Positions 1 to 9,832 are shown, numbered from the stretch's first letter. The stretch is DNA of 64,000 nucleotides from an uncultured Mucilaginibacter sp. (GCA_903891475.1 CAITEP010000004.1:55603-119602); one strand, 5' to 3'. Notes: a model not told the origin generated them from the letters alone. Made by a program: numbers and translations.

Positions 1-1
1 A

Positions 2-544
2 GCACTGTGGGATTTTTACAACTTTCAACAACATGAATTAAGGGCAGTACATGCCGACCCGCATCCAGGTAATTTTATGATTACCCCCGATGGTAAATTA
101 GGTGTGATTGATTTTGGATGCATTAAAGAAATGCCTGCCGACTTTTATTATCCCTTCTTTTCATTAACCTCGACCAATTTATTTGAAAACCGGAATGAAA
201 CCTTAAAGGCGTTTAAGCAATTGGATATGATACATGAAAACGATACGCCTCAACAAATTGAGTTTTATTTTGGCATGTATAAACAAATGATTAGCCTGTT
301 TGCCAAGCCTTATATTAACAATAAGTTCGACTTTAGCGAGGCTTCTTTTTTTGAAGAATTATACGGCTTTGGTGAAAAAGTTGCCAAAATGCCTGAATTT
401 AAACAAGCACGTGGGGTAAAGCATTTTATTTACGTAAACAGAACTAATTTTGGCCTTTACAATATTTTGCATGAACTTAAAGCAGAGGTAAACACGCATA
501 CCTATAAGCCGCATGTTTTACAAGAGTTTGTTGAAGCAGACTAA
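2..544 (+). CDS. UbiB/ABC1 (AarF)-family atypical kinase, C-terminal part
   Basis: Partial gene: the reading frame is open from base 2, upstream of the ATG at 77 given in the ORF track, and the N-terminus lies outside the window. Codons upstream of that ATG encode HADPHPGN, the signature of the ABC1/UbiB atypical kinase fold, followed closely by VIDFG, the metal-binding DFG-like motif. The family acts in lipid-quinone metabolism as an ATPase or kinase-like protein at the inner membrane. Only about 180 C-terminal residues are present, so the N-terminal KxGQ motif cannot be checked. The rest of the C-terminal lobe is mostly helical with no obvious membrane segment. Family assignment is firm; the substrate is unknown. 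Confidence 0.85.
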   Translation, partial: ALWDFYNFQQHELRAVHADPHPGNFMITPDGKLGVIDFGCIKEMPADFYYPFFSLTSTNLFENRNETLKAFKQLDMIHENDTPQQIEFYFGMYKQMISLFAKPYINNKFDFSEASFFEELYGFGEKVAKMPEFKQARGVKHFIYVNRTNFGLYNILHELKAEVNTHTYKPHVLQEFVEAD

Positions 545-583
545 ATTTTGGTAACTTGCCTGCGTTTCCTTACACTAAAAAGC

Positions 584-1513
584 ATGAAAAAAATATTCAT
601 CTGTTTTTTATTATTCCTTTTTGTCACTCCAAAACTTTTTGCGCAGCAAATTAGGCGTTTTAACCCTGATACCATTATGACTGTGGTAATTGATTCGGCA
701 GTAAACATTCATTCGCATAGATTAAATGCTCAGGATTTTATAGATGCTGTGGTTGCCGATACCAGTTTTTATAAGGCTTTTTACAACATGAAAAAATATG
801 CCTTTATAGCTGAAAACAGGATTTTTACCTATGATAAAAAGAACAAGGTTGATGGCAAAATTTACCGTAAACTAAAACATAGCAATGTAGCCGGCGCGCA
901 TAAAATTGAATACATAGCAAAACGCGACAGCGGTACGCTTTATAAATCAAATGGAAAGTATCAGCTTTACACCGTTGAGATGTTTGATTATATTTTTATG
1001 AATGCCTATAATTCCGATTTTGTGAAGGAACCATCTTTACCAGGCTCGGGAGGAAAGAATGAAAGCTATAAAGACAAATTAAAAACCTTGATTTTTGCAC
1101 CAGGAACCAGGGTAAAAGGCATACCTTTTATCAGCAGTAAAACTGAAATTTTCTCTCGAGATTTACGTGAATATTACTTTTATAAATTTTCGAGGGGAAC
1201 TTACCTTGATAGCATTCCCGTTTATATATTTAAAGTAGTCTGTAAGCCAAGCACTTCCGATGGAGATACGATGATTAAAGAAATGACCACCATTTTTGAT
1301 ATACGTAACTTTCAAATTTTGGGCCGGTATGTTGATATGAAGTATAGCAATATTTTTTTCAGCTTTAATGTGCAGATGAATATTGAACTTGCAAAGTTTA
1401 ATGATGAGTTATTACCTGTTAAAATTACTTATCAGGGCAACTGGGATGTGCCATTTCATAAAGTTGAACGAGCAAGTTTTTTAATTGTACACAAGGATTA
1501 TAAGAAGGAATAA
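584..1513 (+). CDS. Secreted protein of unknown function
   Basis: The ORF track starts at a TTG at 548, but the ATG at 584 opens a classical signal peptide (MKKIFICFLLFLF...TPKLFAQQ), so I place the start there, giving 309 residues. A signal peptidase I site is likely after FAQ. The mature part is rich in aromatic and beta-prone segments, with conserved-looking DTIMTVVIDSAV near the start and an FDIRNFQILGRYVD stretch. It resembles the periplasmic or outer-membrane proteins of unknown function common in Bacteroidota; I do not recognise a catalytic motif. It follows the UbiB-type gene by 39 bases and is closed by a strong hairpin terminator. Confidence 0.7.
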   Translation: MKKIFICFLLFLFVTPKLFAQQIRRFNPDTIMTVVIDSAVNIHSHRLNAQDFIDAVVADTSFYKAFYNMKKYAFIAENRIFTYDKKNKVDGKIYRKLKHSNVAGAHKIEYIAKRDSGTLYKSNGKYQLYTVEMFDYIFMNAYNSDFVKEPSLPGSGGKNESYKDKLKTLIFAPGTRVKGIPFISSKTEIFSRDLREYYFYKFSRGTYLDSIPVYIFKVVCKPSTSDGDTMIKEMTTIFDIRNFQILGRYVDMKYSNIFFSFNVQMNIELAKFNDELLPVKITYQGNWDVPFHKVERASFLIVHKDYKKE

Positions 1514-1559
1514 AAAAAGCTTTTAGTAATGGCTTGCGATCCATTACTAAAAGCTTTTT
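1514..1559. terminator. Bidirectional rho-independent terminator
   Basis: A perfect 19-bp inverted repeat (AAAAAGCTTTTAGTAATGG and its complement) surrounds an 8-base loop. A-runs on one side and T-runs on the other allow it to work in both directions. It sits between two convergent genes, the secreted protein (+) and the PafA-like phosphatase (-). Confidence 0.9.
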
Positions 1560-1576
1560 CAAGATGAACTTAGTAC

Positions 1577-3277
1577 TTATTTCAATACTTCGCTTATAGT
1601 TTTACCTATATTACCATTAGGAGCCTGTATGTGTAGCAAAGCCGCGATGGTAGGTGCTATATCAGTCATATGTGTTTCACGGTTCAGTTGTCCGTGTTGA
1701 ATGCCCCAGCCCATAAATATTAATGGAATATGCGTATCATAAGGATTCCAAGTGCCGTGGGTTGTACCTGTTGGGCCACCATCTGCCGAACCATGGCCGG
1801 TGAAATAGCCTGGCTTTAAAATAATTTGTACTTCGCCACTATTGGCTATGTTATAGCCATTTACTATTCTTTTTCTTAATTCTTCGGGGATAGACGCAGT
1901 TTCGGCTTTTTTCATATCAACAGCAAAAGCAATCGCAGGTTGTGTTTGTAAATAAGCAATACAATCATTTTTAACATCGTCCATATTCAGATGTAAATAA
2001 TTTGTAATAGAATGGTTAAAATTTACCTGATAATCGTTTAGGCTCAACACTAAACCATCTATCTTATATTTATCCAACAAAAGCTTGTTCAAATCTTTCA
2101 AAACCGCACCATCATCCCAAACACCTGCCGGAATTTTATGGTCGTTTAAAAAAGCGGTATTATGAGCCGCACCATGGTCGGCACTTAAAAATATAGTGTA
2201 GTTTCCTTTACCTACTTTTGCGTCCAAATAAACTAAAAAGTTTGCCAACTCACGGTCAAGCCTTAGGTAAGTGTCTTCAATTTCAACAGCGTTCACTCCA
2301 AATTGGTGGCCAATATAATCAGGGGTTGATAAACTAACTGCTAAAAAATCGGTAACAGCATGTTGTCCTAAATTTTCTCCGTTAATAGCGGCAATAGCTA
2401 AATCAAGGGTAAGGGTATTGCCATAAGGGGTTGCCCTGATAATGCCCAGGTTACCTTTATATAATGCAGATGTTTTAACGGGCAAGGTAGGAGCATCGGT
2501 TCCTTTAAATTTGCCTTCATATCTACTGCTATCAGGCGTGCTTTGCAAATAGGTATTTATCGGATACAATGAATTCCAATCAAGCTTCAGATAGCTTTCG
2601 GCAAGTTTTTGGTCGTTAAAGTCTTTTATCCATTGCGGCAAATCGTTCATGTAATATGTGCTCGTAATCCAGTTCCCGGTTTTATCATCAAACCAATAAG
2701 CCGCATCGGCAGTATGCCCGGCTGGTAAAATCCCACCTCGGTCTTTTATGGCTATCCCAATTACTTTTGATCGGAAATTAGTAGCCAGTTTTAACTCATC
2801 GGTCACGGTGGTGGTTAATAAGTTACGTGGCGACATTTGTCCGGCTTTAGATGTGCTGCCGACCGTTTGAACGGTTGTGTCTTGTGTGCAATACATACTT
2901 TTACCAGTAGCTTGCACTATCCAATCGTTGCCTGCAATACCAGTTATAGCCGGTACCGACCCGGTATAAATACCAGTATGCCCGGCAGCTGTAACGGTTG
3001 GTATATAATCAATTTGGGTGTTTTCGCAGCTAAAACCTTCGTTCAAAAGGCGTTTAAAGCCATTTGTTTGGTAGCGGTTATAATAGCGGTAAAGATAATC
3101 CCAGCGCATTTGATCAACCACTAAACCTATCACAAGCTTAGGGCGTGGCAGCTCAGCAGATGGTGTTTGAATTTGAGCTGCAGCACCAGAAGCAACTGGT
3201 TTGTTTACTTTTGTTTGAGCCGATGCCCAAGCAAAAGTAATTGCTAATATTAACGTTAACAGGTTTTTAATGTTCAT
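1577..3277 (-). CDS. pafA: PafA-like alkaline phosphatase (phosphate monoesterase)
   Basis: A 566-residue secreted member of the alkaline phosphatase superfamily. The signal peptide MNIKNLLTLILAITFAWASA precedes the mature chain. The two-metal site is visible: VDQMRWD (Asp near residue 55), the Thr nucleophile within YIPTVTAAGHT, TPDYIGHQ (Asp and His), SADHG (Asp, His) and GHGS...TGTTHG. The NDW Asn and the IKDRGG Lys/Arg pair match the transition-state residues that distinguish PafA monoesterases from nucleotide pyrophosphatases. It would release phosphate from organic monoesters in the periplasm. Length matches Bacteroidota PafA (about 550). It is transcribed alone, codirectional with the barrel protein upstream. 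No Pho-box-like sequence was identified. Confidence 0.88.
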   Translation of the reverse strand: MNIKNLLTLILAITFAWASAQTKVNKPVASGAAAQIQTPSAELPRPKLVIGLVVDQMRWDYLYRYYNRYQTNGFKRLLNEGFSCENTQIDYIPTVTAAGHTGIYTGSVPAITGIAGNDWIVQATGKSMYCTQDTTVQTVGSTSKAGQMSPRNLLTTTVTDELKLATNFRSKVIGIAIKDRGGILPAGHTADAAYWFDDKTGNWITSTYYMNDLPQWIKDFNDQKLAESYLKLDWNSLYPINTYLQSTPDSSRYEGKFKGTDAPTLPVKTSALYKGNLGIIRATPYGNTLTLDLAIAAINGENLGQHAVTDFLAVSLSTPDYIGHQFGVNAVEIEDTYLRLDRELANFLVYLDAKVGKGNYTIFLSADHGAAHNTAFLNDHKIPAGVWDDGAVLKDLNKLLLDKYKIDGLVLSLNDYQVNFNHSITNYLHLNMDDVKNDCIAYLQTQPAIAFAVDMKKAETASIPEELRKRIVNGYNIANSGEVQIILKPGYFTGHGSADGGPTGTTHGTWNPYDTHIPLIFMGWGIQHGQLNRETHMTDIAPTIAALLHIQAPNGNIGKTISEVLK

Positions 3278-3453
3278 CCTAAACTTTTTTTAAGTTCAGC
3301 AAATATCAGCAATGTAATTAAAATACAATGTGATTTTTAGGTTAATATTTCCTTAACAAAATATTAATCTTCCTCGTTTTGAACCATTGATAGGTAAAAT
3401 ATCAAATTCTAAATGAATAGGTAGTGCAGCAAATTAGGTATATCAGCAGACAA

Positions 3454-4590
3454 TTAAAACGCCTGCCCCAAGCCTATGTATAAACCACTTTGTCTTTTTT
3501 CGCCAGTAGGTTTTTCGCCTATACCGTAATCAACTCTAACGCTCAAGCCTTTCTCAATATCAAAGAAATAACGAATACCTCCACCAAGGTTTGGCTTTAA
3601 TTCGGGCAAAGTAAACGAATCATGAAAAACCTCGCCAGTACCAATAAATCCAACAATAGCCACTTTTTTTATGAAGCGATAGCGTAACTCAGCTTGCCCT
3701 GCCGCATAATTTCTATCCCGGTAACGACCACTATAATATCCCCGCATCAGCTCGCTGCTACCCATTTGAGGTAATAGGTAAAATGGTGACTGATTACCAA
3801 TTAGACTTTGCTCCAATATATCAATCCCCAATACTAACTTGTCGCCAAATGAAATAAACTGTGTGTACTCGGCATTGAATAAGCTACCTACATAGTTATT
3901 GCTACCCAAAACACCATGCATTAAATTTAAATAGCTAGTAAATGAGATGCCTTTGGTAGTATAAGTATTATTGTTTCGGTTATCAAAATTCAAACTAGGC
4001 CCTACGTATAAAACAGTTCCTCCGTTACGGTTTTCAATTGCAGGGTTGGTGTAAAATATACCAGTTGTATTATCATCACTAAAAGCATAGTTATATCCTC
4101 CGGCAACAAAGCCCACGTAAATATGGTTACCTAATGATTTTTCGGCACCAAAATTAATCCTGTATCTCTTTTCGCTAACATAATCCTGATTATTTAGATG
4201 TGTGTTATTACCTAAGCCGTAAAAATTAAATGGGAAATTTATAAACCCAATAGATGCCGAATAATGGGTTATGTTTTTAGGCGACCAATACGATGTACTT
4301 AGGTTTAACCTGTTTTGCCCTTTGGTTGTTAAGGTAGCATATCCAAAAATATTTGAAACCCTTGTGCTTCGGTCGGTGGTATCGGTATAAAAAGAATATA
4401 AACCTGCGCCGCCAACCTCTATTCCTGTTTCGGGTGCCGAACTTAGTACAGGAAGTATTACAAAACTGCCACGTTTACTGGTATCCTTACTAAAATACAT
4501 TCGGCGAACAAACTTTGGCAACAATTTCATTTGAGCGGATGCTTGTAAAGTATGAATCGCAAGAAATAAGATTAAGATTGTTTTTTTCAT
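3454..4590 (-). CDS. Outer-membrane beta-barrel protein, Omp85/BamA-TamA surface-antigen type
   Basis: 378 residues with signal peptide MKKTILILFLAIHTLQASA. The mature protein begins with PVLSSAPETGIEVGGAGLY, typical of short surface-antigen (BamA/TamA C-terminal) barrels that lack POTRA domains. Many amphipathic strands alternate with N/G/D-rich turns, and the last residues (LGQAF) end in an aromatic as barrel-assembly signals do. SSELMRGYYSGRYRDRN resembles the conserved loop-6 VRGY/F motif. It probably forms an outer-membrane channel or insertion barrel; its cargo is not evident. Separated from pafA by 176 bases, so it may be an independent unit. Confidence 0.75.
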   Translation of the reverse strand: MKKTILILFLAIHTLQASAQMKLLPKFVRRMYFSKDTSKRGSFVILPVLSSAPETGIEVGGAGLYSFYTDTTDRSTRVSNIFGYATLTTKGQNRLNLSTSYWSPKNITHYSASIGFINFPFNFYGLGNNTHLNNQDYVSEKRYRINFGAEKSLGNHIYVGFVAGGYNYAFSDDNTTGIFYTNPAIENRNGGTVLYVGPSLNFDNRNNNTYTTKGISFTSYLNLMHGVLGSNNYVGSLFNAEYTQFISFGDKLVLGIDILEQSLIGNQSPFYLLPQMGSSELMRGYYSGRYRDRNYAAGQAELRYRFIKKVAIVGFIGTGEVFHDSFTLPELKPNLGGGIRYFFDIEKGLSVRVDYGIGEKPTGEKRQSGLYIGLGQAF

Positions 4591-4676
4591 TTTAGCAAAA
4601 GGTATAATTAGGCGTTTTGTGTGGCTCCTAAAAAAACATATTTTTGATTTAATTAACCAACAAATAAATCAATAGT

Positions 4677-5105
4677 ATGGCAAAAGTATCAATTTACCTT
4701 AACTTTCAGGGCAATACCGAAGAGGCTTTTAATTTTTATAAATCGGTATTTAAAACTGAATTTATAGGATCTATTTTCCGAATGGGCGATCTACCACAAG
4801 AAGGCATGCCCCCACTTTCAGATGAGGATAAAAATAAAATAATGAATATTGGCCTGCCTATACTTGGTGGAACAGTAATTATGGCTACTGATATGTTGGA
4901 AAGCATGGGGCAGAAACTGTTTATAGGTAATAATACCACCATAAACCTTGAACCTGATACTAAGGAAGAAGCCGATAGGATTTACGGTTTATTATCACAA
5001 GATAGTAAGGAGTGCGTTGCGCCTCATGATGAGTTTTGGGGATATTGGGGTTGTTGCTTGGATAAGTTTGGCATCCGTTGGATGTTTAACGTTGCTAATA
5101 ATTAG
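4677..5105 (+). CDS. VOC-superfamily protein, PhnB/glyoxalase-like
   Basis: 142 residues. The opening SIYLNFQGNTEEAFNFYKSVF is the diagnostic beta-alpha start of PhnB-type vicinal-oxygen-chelate proteins (often annotated 3-demethylubiquinone-9 methyltransferase-like), and WGYWGCCLDKFGIRWMFN is the usual C-terminal strand. Two beta-alpha-beta-beta-beta modules can be traced. The biochemical role of these stand-alone proteins is mostly unknown, so no substrate is assigned. Monocistronic and divergent from the barrel gene. Confidence 0.85.
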   Translation: MAKVSIYLNFQGNTEEAFNFYKSVFKTEFIGSIFRMGDLPQEGMPPLSDEDKNKIMNIGLPILGGTVIMATDMLESMGQKLFIGNNTTINLEPDTKEEADRIYGLLSQDSKECVAPHDEFWGYWGCCLDKFGIRWMFNVANN

Positions 5106-5208
5106 TAGTTGAAGAAATATTTAATTAGATTCTTGTATCTCTAAATTAGAGGGCTGTCATATTCCATCAAAAAAGGCTAATTTTGCAGCAAAAATTAAAG
5201 CATATATA

Positions 5209-6189
5209 ATGAGTACTACAAAAGGGCCAATTTCTCAGTTCATCGAAAAAAATTATCTCCATTTTAACGCGGCGGCTTTAGTTGACGCGGCCAAAGGATA
5301 TGAAACCCATTTATTAGAAGGCGGTAAAATGATGGTTACCCTTGCAGGTGCCATGAGTACTGCCGAATTGGGCATTTCGTTAGCTGAGATGATTAGGCAG
5401 GATAAAATTGCCATTATCTCGTGTACTGGTGCCAACCTTGAAGAAGATATTATGAATTTGGTTGCCCACTCCCATTATAAAAGAGTACCAAATTACCGCG
5501 ATTTGAGTCCGCAGGATGAATGGGATTTGCTCGAAAACCATTATAATCGTGTAACTGATACTTGTATACCTGAGGAAGAGGCATTTAGGCGTTTGCAAAA
5601 GCACATCCATAAATTATGGAAAGATGCTGATAACGCGGGCGAACGGTATTTTCCGCATGAGTATATGTATAAAATGCTGCTAAGTGGCGATTTGAAACAG
5701 TATTATGAAATTGACCCCAAAAACTCATGGATGCTGGCCGCTGCCGAAAAGAACTTGCCTATAGTGGTTCCGGGTTGGGAAGACTCTACAATGGGAAATA
5801 TTTTTGCCTCCTACGTTATTAAAAACGAAATTAAGGCATCTACCATGAAAAGTGGCATTGAGTATATGGCATGGTTGGCAAACTGGTATATCGATAATTC
5901 TGAAGGTAAGGGGATAGGGTTCTTTCAAATTGGTGGTGGTATAGCCGGCGATTTTCCGATTTGCGTAGTGCCGATGCTTTATCAGGATATGGAAATGCCC
6001 GAAATACCATTTTGGAGTTATTTCTGCCAAATTTCTGATTCTACCACTTCATATGGCTCATACTCTGGTGCTGTGCCGAACGAAAAAATAACCTGGGGAA
6101 AATTGGATATACATACACCAAAATTTATTGTAGAGTCTGACGCCACCATAGTGGCGCCATTAATTTTTGCCTGGATTTTAGGGCAATAA
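5209..6189 (+). CDS. Deoxyhypusine synthase-family protein (bacterial homologue)
   Basis: 326 residues covering the complete family fold. Recognisable segments are GGKMMVTLAGAMSTAELG, ISCTGANLEEDI, the NAD-site region IGGGIAGDFPI and the C-terminal NEKITWGKL. The Lys in WGK (about residue 298) corresponds to the active-site lysine that forms the enzyme-imine intermediate with the aminobutyl group of spermidine. Bacteria lack eIF5A, so the enzyme should not make hypusine; family members in bacteria are thought to act in polyamine metabolism, which is inference here. Preceded by a vowel-poor AT-rich leader with no clear promoter; no polyamine genes are adjacent in the window. Confidence 0.88.
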   Translation: MSTTKGPISQFIEKNYLHFNAAALVDAAKGYETHLLEGGKMMVTLAGAMSTAELGISLAEMIRQDKIAIISCTGANLEEDIMNLVAHSHYKRVPNYRDLSPQDEWDLLENHYNRVTDTCIPEEEAFRRLQKHIHKLWKDADNAGERYFPHEYMYKMLLSGDLKQYYEIDPKNSWMLAAAEKNLPIVVPGWEDSTMGNIFASYVIKNEIKASTMKSGIEYMAWLANWYIDNSEGKGIGFFQIGGGIAGDFPICVVPMLYQDMEMPEIPFWSYFCQISDSTTSYGSYSGAVPNEKITWGKLDIHTPKFIVESDATIVAPLIFAWILGQ

Positions 6190-6395
6190 AACTTAAAAAG
6201 GTTTGTTGAGTTTAACATAAGCTGCTAATTGCATAAGCTATTAAGTTAAATTTTGTTAAACCACTTATGGTTTTAGGCACCATTCATAATTATATTTAAT
6301 AAACCTTTAACTTTATGGCATGGTTTATTAATTTAGCAAGTATTAACAGGGTTTTAAAACAACCGCAATTTGCAATTGATAAATAACTGGCAAGT

Positions 6396-7274
6396 ATGGA
6401 AGAATTTGAAGCAAGCACATCAAGAAGAAAAACCAAGACAATTTATATTTCAACTGTTTTTGGCATCGCATTGGTTTTGCTGATGATTGGTTTGTTAGGC
6501 TTAATTTTAGTGGAGGCCAATAACCTATCACGCTATGTGAAGGAAAATATTGTTTTAAATATTTATGTTGATGAAGCTGCTCATGAAACGGATGTTTTGC
6601 AACTGCAAAAGCAGCTTGAACAAAACCCGATGGTTAAAAGCACCCAATATGTTACCAAAGAATTAGCGGCGCGTAACCTGCAAAAAGATTTAGGGGAGGA
6701 TTTTGTTAAATTTTTGGGTTATAACCCGCTTACACCATCATTAGATTTATACCTAAAGGCAGAGTTTGCCAATAACGAGGATATTGAACGTTTTAAAACT
6801 ACTTTATTAAAAAATCCGCTGGTTAAAGATATCAAGTACCAACAATCATTAGTTGACCAAATGAATAAAAATTTGGGTTATATAAGTTTAATAATCATCG
6901 TATTTGCTGGTATTTTCATTATTTTGTCTGTCGCGTTAATTAATAATACTATCAGGATAGTGATATACTCTCAGCGTTTTTTAATAAAATCAATGCAATT
7001 GGTAGGCGCGACAAAAGGTTTTATACGTAAGCCATTTTTACTCTATGGCATATGGCATGGGCTTTTAGGCGGATTGATAGCTATTTTTATTTTAGTAATA
7101 ACCCTTTCGTTTATTTACAAGCAAATTCCTGATTTGATTATTTTAAGAAACTATGCCGAATTTGGAGTAATTTTCTTGTTTATAATTGGTATCGGCGTAT
7201 TTATTTCGGGTTTTAGTACCTATTTAGCAGTAAACAAATTTCTAAGATTAAAAATTTACGACCTATACAGGTAA
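6396..7274 (+). CDS. ftsX: Cell-division ABC transporter permease FtsX
   Basis: 292 residues with a short cytoplasmic N-terminus, a first membrane helix (about 24-45), an extracytoplasmic domain of roughly 110 residues and three C-terminal helices ending in the FtsX permease core (SMQLVGATKGFIRKPFLLYG is the conserved coupling segment). With FtsE it couples ATP hydrolysis to activation of peptidoglycan hydrolases at the septum. ftsE is not beside it, as is common in Bacteroidota. It heads a likely operon with the DUF3098 protein (48-base gap) and uppP (75-base gap), an arrangement that links division with cell-wall lipid recycling. Confidence 0.95.
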   Translation: MEEFEASTSRRKTKTIYISTVFGIALVLLMIGLLGLILVEANNLSRYVKENIVLNIYVDEAAHETDVLQLQKQLEQNPMVKSTQYVTKELAARNLQKDLGEDFVKFLGYNPLTPSLDLYLKAEFANNEDIERFKTTLLKNPLVKDIKYQQSLVDQMNKNLGYISLIIIVFAGIFIILSVALINNTIRIVIYSQRFLIKSMQLVGATKGFIRKPFLLYGIWHGLLGGLIAIFILVITLSFIYKQIPDLIILRNYAEFGVIFLFIIGIGVFISGFSTYLAVNKFLRLKIYDLYR

Positions 7275-7322
7275 CACTAACAAAAATAGATTAAAAATAA
7301 ATAGTTAAAATATTTAAATAAA

Positions 7323-7607
7323 ATGGCACAAAAACAAGTTTTTAAACCAGCTCAACCAATAAAGAGCACCATAGCAGCAAAACCTGTTTCAAAGGTAACC
7401 GAGCAAACACCGGCAACCTTTGTTTTTGATAAATCAAATTACAGGTTATGGTTCATTAGCATAGCCATTGTGATTATTGGCTTCATCTTAATGTCGGGCA
7501 ATACCGATATTTATAGCGATACAAAAATCGTAATTGCACCTATTGTGGTTATGGGCGGATTCGCAGTTGGTTTTTTTGCAATATTCAAAAAACCAGCCAA
7601 AGTTTAA
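7323..7607 (+). CDS. DUF3098 small membrane protein
   Basis: 94 residues: a flexible K/P/A/T-rich N-terminus, then FDKSNYRLWFISIAIVIIGF, which is the start of DUF3098, and two membrane helices (about 47-63 and 70-86). The family is restricted to Bacteroidota, has no known function, and typically sits between ftsX and uppP exactly as here, which suggests a role at the division site or in wall synthesis (inference from context only). Confidence 0.85.
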   Translation: MAQKQVFKPAQPIKSTIAAKPVSKVTEQTPATFVFDKSNYRLWFISIAIVIIGFILMSGNTDIYSDTKIVIAPIVVMGGFAVGFFAIFKKPAKV

Positions 7608-7682
7608 AAGGTTTTTAATGAGCGTTTAGATAGTATTTAAAACTAGACCGCATATTTTATAAATAATTATAAATAGTTCTGC

Positions 7683-8486
7683 ATGAACATTATACATATC
7701 ATTATCCTTGCTATTATTGAAGGCCTTACCGAGTTTTTGCCTGTATCATCAACCGGGCACTTGGTGGTTACCAGTGCTATATTAGGCATAGGTAAAGACG
7801 ACTTTGTTAAGTTATTTGAAATTGTAATACAGCTTGGTGCTATTTTGGCTGTAGTGGTTATTTATTACAAACGCTTTTTTAAAAACCTTGATTTTTATTA
7901 TAAATTGATTATCGGGGTTATACCGGCTGTTATTTTTGGGTTATTGCTAAAAAAACGCATAGATGTTTTATTGGAAAGCCCACTTGCTGTTGCCATTGCT
8001 TTTGTAGTTGGTGGTATTATATTATTATTTGTTGACAATTGGTTTAACAAACCAACTATTGAAGAAGAAAAAGATATAAACTATTTAACAGCCCTAAAAA
8101 TTGGCTTTTTTCAATGCCTTGCTTTATTTCCCGGTGTTTCTCGTTCAGCTGCTTCCATTGTTGGTGGTATGTCGCAAAAGCTTAGTCGCACCGCCGCTGC
8201 TGAGTTTTCCTTCTTTTTAGCTGTACCAACCATGTTTGGAGCTACCTTAAAAGATTTATGGGATTTTCACAAGCACAGCAAACTTTCGCCCGACCAATTA
8301 CATAGTGATATTGTTAGCCTGATTATTGGCAGCGTAATCGCTTTTTTGGTGGCTTTACTAGCGGTAAAAGGTTTTATATCCTTTTTAGAGAAAAAGGGGT
8401 TTAAACTTTTTGGCATTTACCGAATAATTGCCGGAGTGGTTATCATTATCCTCTATTTTTCAACCAATATTTTGCATACTGCCTAG
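7683..8486 (+). CDS. uppP: Undecaprenyl-diphosphate phosphatase UppP (BacA)
   Basis: 267 residues, a polytopic inner-membrane protein. Both family signatures are present: [15 protein letters not shown] near the N-terminus and [14 protein letters not shown] in the second half, which together build the active site. It dephosphorylates undecaprenyl diphosphate to regenerate the carrier lipid for peptidoglycan and other envelope polymers, and overproduction gives bacitracin resistance in other species. Last gene of the ftsX-DUF3098-uppP set; hflX follows convergently after 33 bases. Confidence 0.97.
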   Translation: MNIIHIIILAIIEGLTEFLPVSSTGHLVVTSAILGIGKDDFVKLFEIVIQLGAILAVVVIYYKRFFKNLDFYYKLIIGVIPAVIFGLLLKKRIDVLLESPLAVAIAFVVGGIILLFVDNWFNKPTIEEEKDINYLTALKIGFFQCLALFPGVSRSAASIVGGMSQKLSRTAAAEFSFFLAVPTMFGATLKDLWDFHKHSKLSPDQLHSDIVSLIIGSVIAFLVALLAVKGFISFLEKKGFKLFGIYRIIAGVVIIILYFSTNILHTA

Positions 8487-8519
8487 TGGTTTAGGGATTA
8501 CAAAAATTTTAAAGCGTTG

Positions 8520-9719
8520 TCAATATAAAAGCTGATCATATGGATAGCGCTCTGTATGCAGTTTCTTTACCTCATTATAAATAAGCGTTCTAAACTCTTC
8601 CAGATTTTCTCTTTTGGTAGCCGATATAAATACAGCCGGACTATTGTTTTTTGCCATCCAACTTTGTCTAAAATCATCTAAAGTTAAAGGTTCAGCTTCT
8701 TGCTCGGCAGATAGTTGCTCGCGGTAGCTATCGGGCATTTTAAATTCATCAATCTTGTTAAAAACAGTAATTACCTTTTTATTAAGTGCCCCCAGCTCTT
8801 TAAGGGTCTCGTTTACTACCCTAATTTGATCTTCAAAATTAGGATGCGAAATATCTACCACGTGAATCAAAATATCAGCCTCCCTAACCTCATCTAGGGT
8901 TGATTTAAAGCACTCTACCAAATGATGAGGTAGTTTGCGGATAAAGCCAACAGTATCTGAAAGCAGGAAGGGGACATTCTCGAAAACTACCTTTCTAACG
9001 GTAGTATCTAATGTTGCGAATAATTTATTTTCGGCAAATACTTCCGATTTGGATACCATGTTCATAATGGTCGACTTGCCTACGTTGGTATAACCCACCA
9101 ATGCCACCCTAATAAGTTGATGCCTGTTTTTACGCTGGGTTTCGTTTTGCTTATCAATATTTTTAAGCTTCTCTTTAAGCAGCGATATTTTATTCAAAAT
9201 CAAACGCCTATCTGTTTCAATTTGCGATTCACCTGGCCCACGCATACCTATACCACCCTTTTGCCGCTCCAAGTGCGTCCAAAGGCGGGTTAATCGGGGT
9301 AATAAATATTGAAGTTGCGCCAGCTCAACCTGCGATTTTGCCTGAGCCGTTTGTGCCCTACCCGCAAAAATATCAAGGATGAGGTTGTTGCGGTCGAGTA
9401 TTTTTACTTGTAGTTCATTCTCAATATTGCGTAATTGCGAAGGGGTGAGCTCATCGTCAAATACCACCATATCAATTTCTTCCTCAATAACAAAGGCCTT
9501 GATATCCTCCAATTTACCCGAACCAACAAATGTAGCCCTGTCAGGTCGTTGCAGCTTTTGGGTGAAACTTTTTACAGTTTCTCCACCCGCTGTAGCCACC
9601 AAAAACTCCAATTCTTCCAGGTATTCTTTTTCCTGCGCCTCGGTTTCGTGCGGTGTCATCACCCCAACCAATATGGCTTTTTCCTGCTTCACAGCAGTAT
9701 CGTAAAATTTTGGTTTCAT
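8520..9719 (-). CDS. hflX: Ribosome-associated GTPase HflX
   Basis: 399 residues. An N-terminal HflX-specific domain includes DELTPSQLRNIE and a glycine-rich GGIGMRGPGESQIETDRR linker; the G domain follows with GYTNVGKST (G1), DTVGF (G3) and NKID (G4). HflX binds the 50S subunit and splits stalled or stressed ribosomes. Length is normal. It is transcribed towards uppP and upstream is a 110-base gap before the methyltransferase gene, so it is probably expressed on its own. Confidence 0.95.
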   Translation of the reverse strand: MKPKFYDTAVKQEKAILVGVMTPHETEAQEKEYLEELEFLVATAGGETVKSFTQKLQRPDRATFVGSGKLEDIKAFVIEEEIDMVVFDDELTPSQLRNIENELQVKILDRNNLILDIFAGRAQTAQAKSQVELAQLQYLLPRLTRLWTHLERQKGGIGMRGPGESQIETDRRLILNKISLLKEKLKNIDKQNETQRKNRHQLIRVALVGYTNVGKSTIMNMVSKSEVFAENKLFATLDTTVRKVVFENVPFLLSDTVGFIRKLPHHLVECFKSTLDEVREADILIHVVDISHPNFEDQIRVVNETLKELGALNKKVITVFNKIDEFKMPDSYREQLSAEQEAEPLTLDDFRQSWMAKNNSPAVFISATKRENLEEFRTLIYNEVKKLHTERYPYDQLLY

Positions 9720-9832
9720 TTATTAATGAATATAAGTATTGGTAACCAATATTGATGCCAATTTAATTAAATTGAAAGTAATAGCGGTAACATCGAAAGG
9801 AATAAATAATTTATTACAAGTATATCCTAGCC

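Noticed and set aside
1670-1690. TGTTTCACG-like half of a parS site within the pafA gene
   Set aside because: Only the left half matches the parS consensus; the right half (GTTCAG) does not, and it lies inside a coding region distant from parAB.
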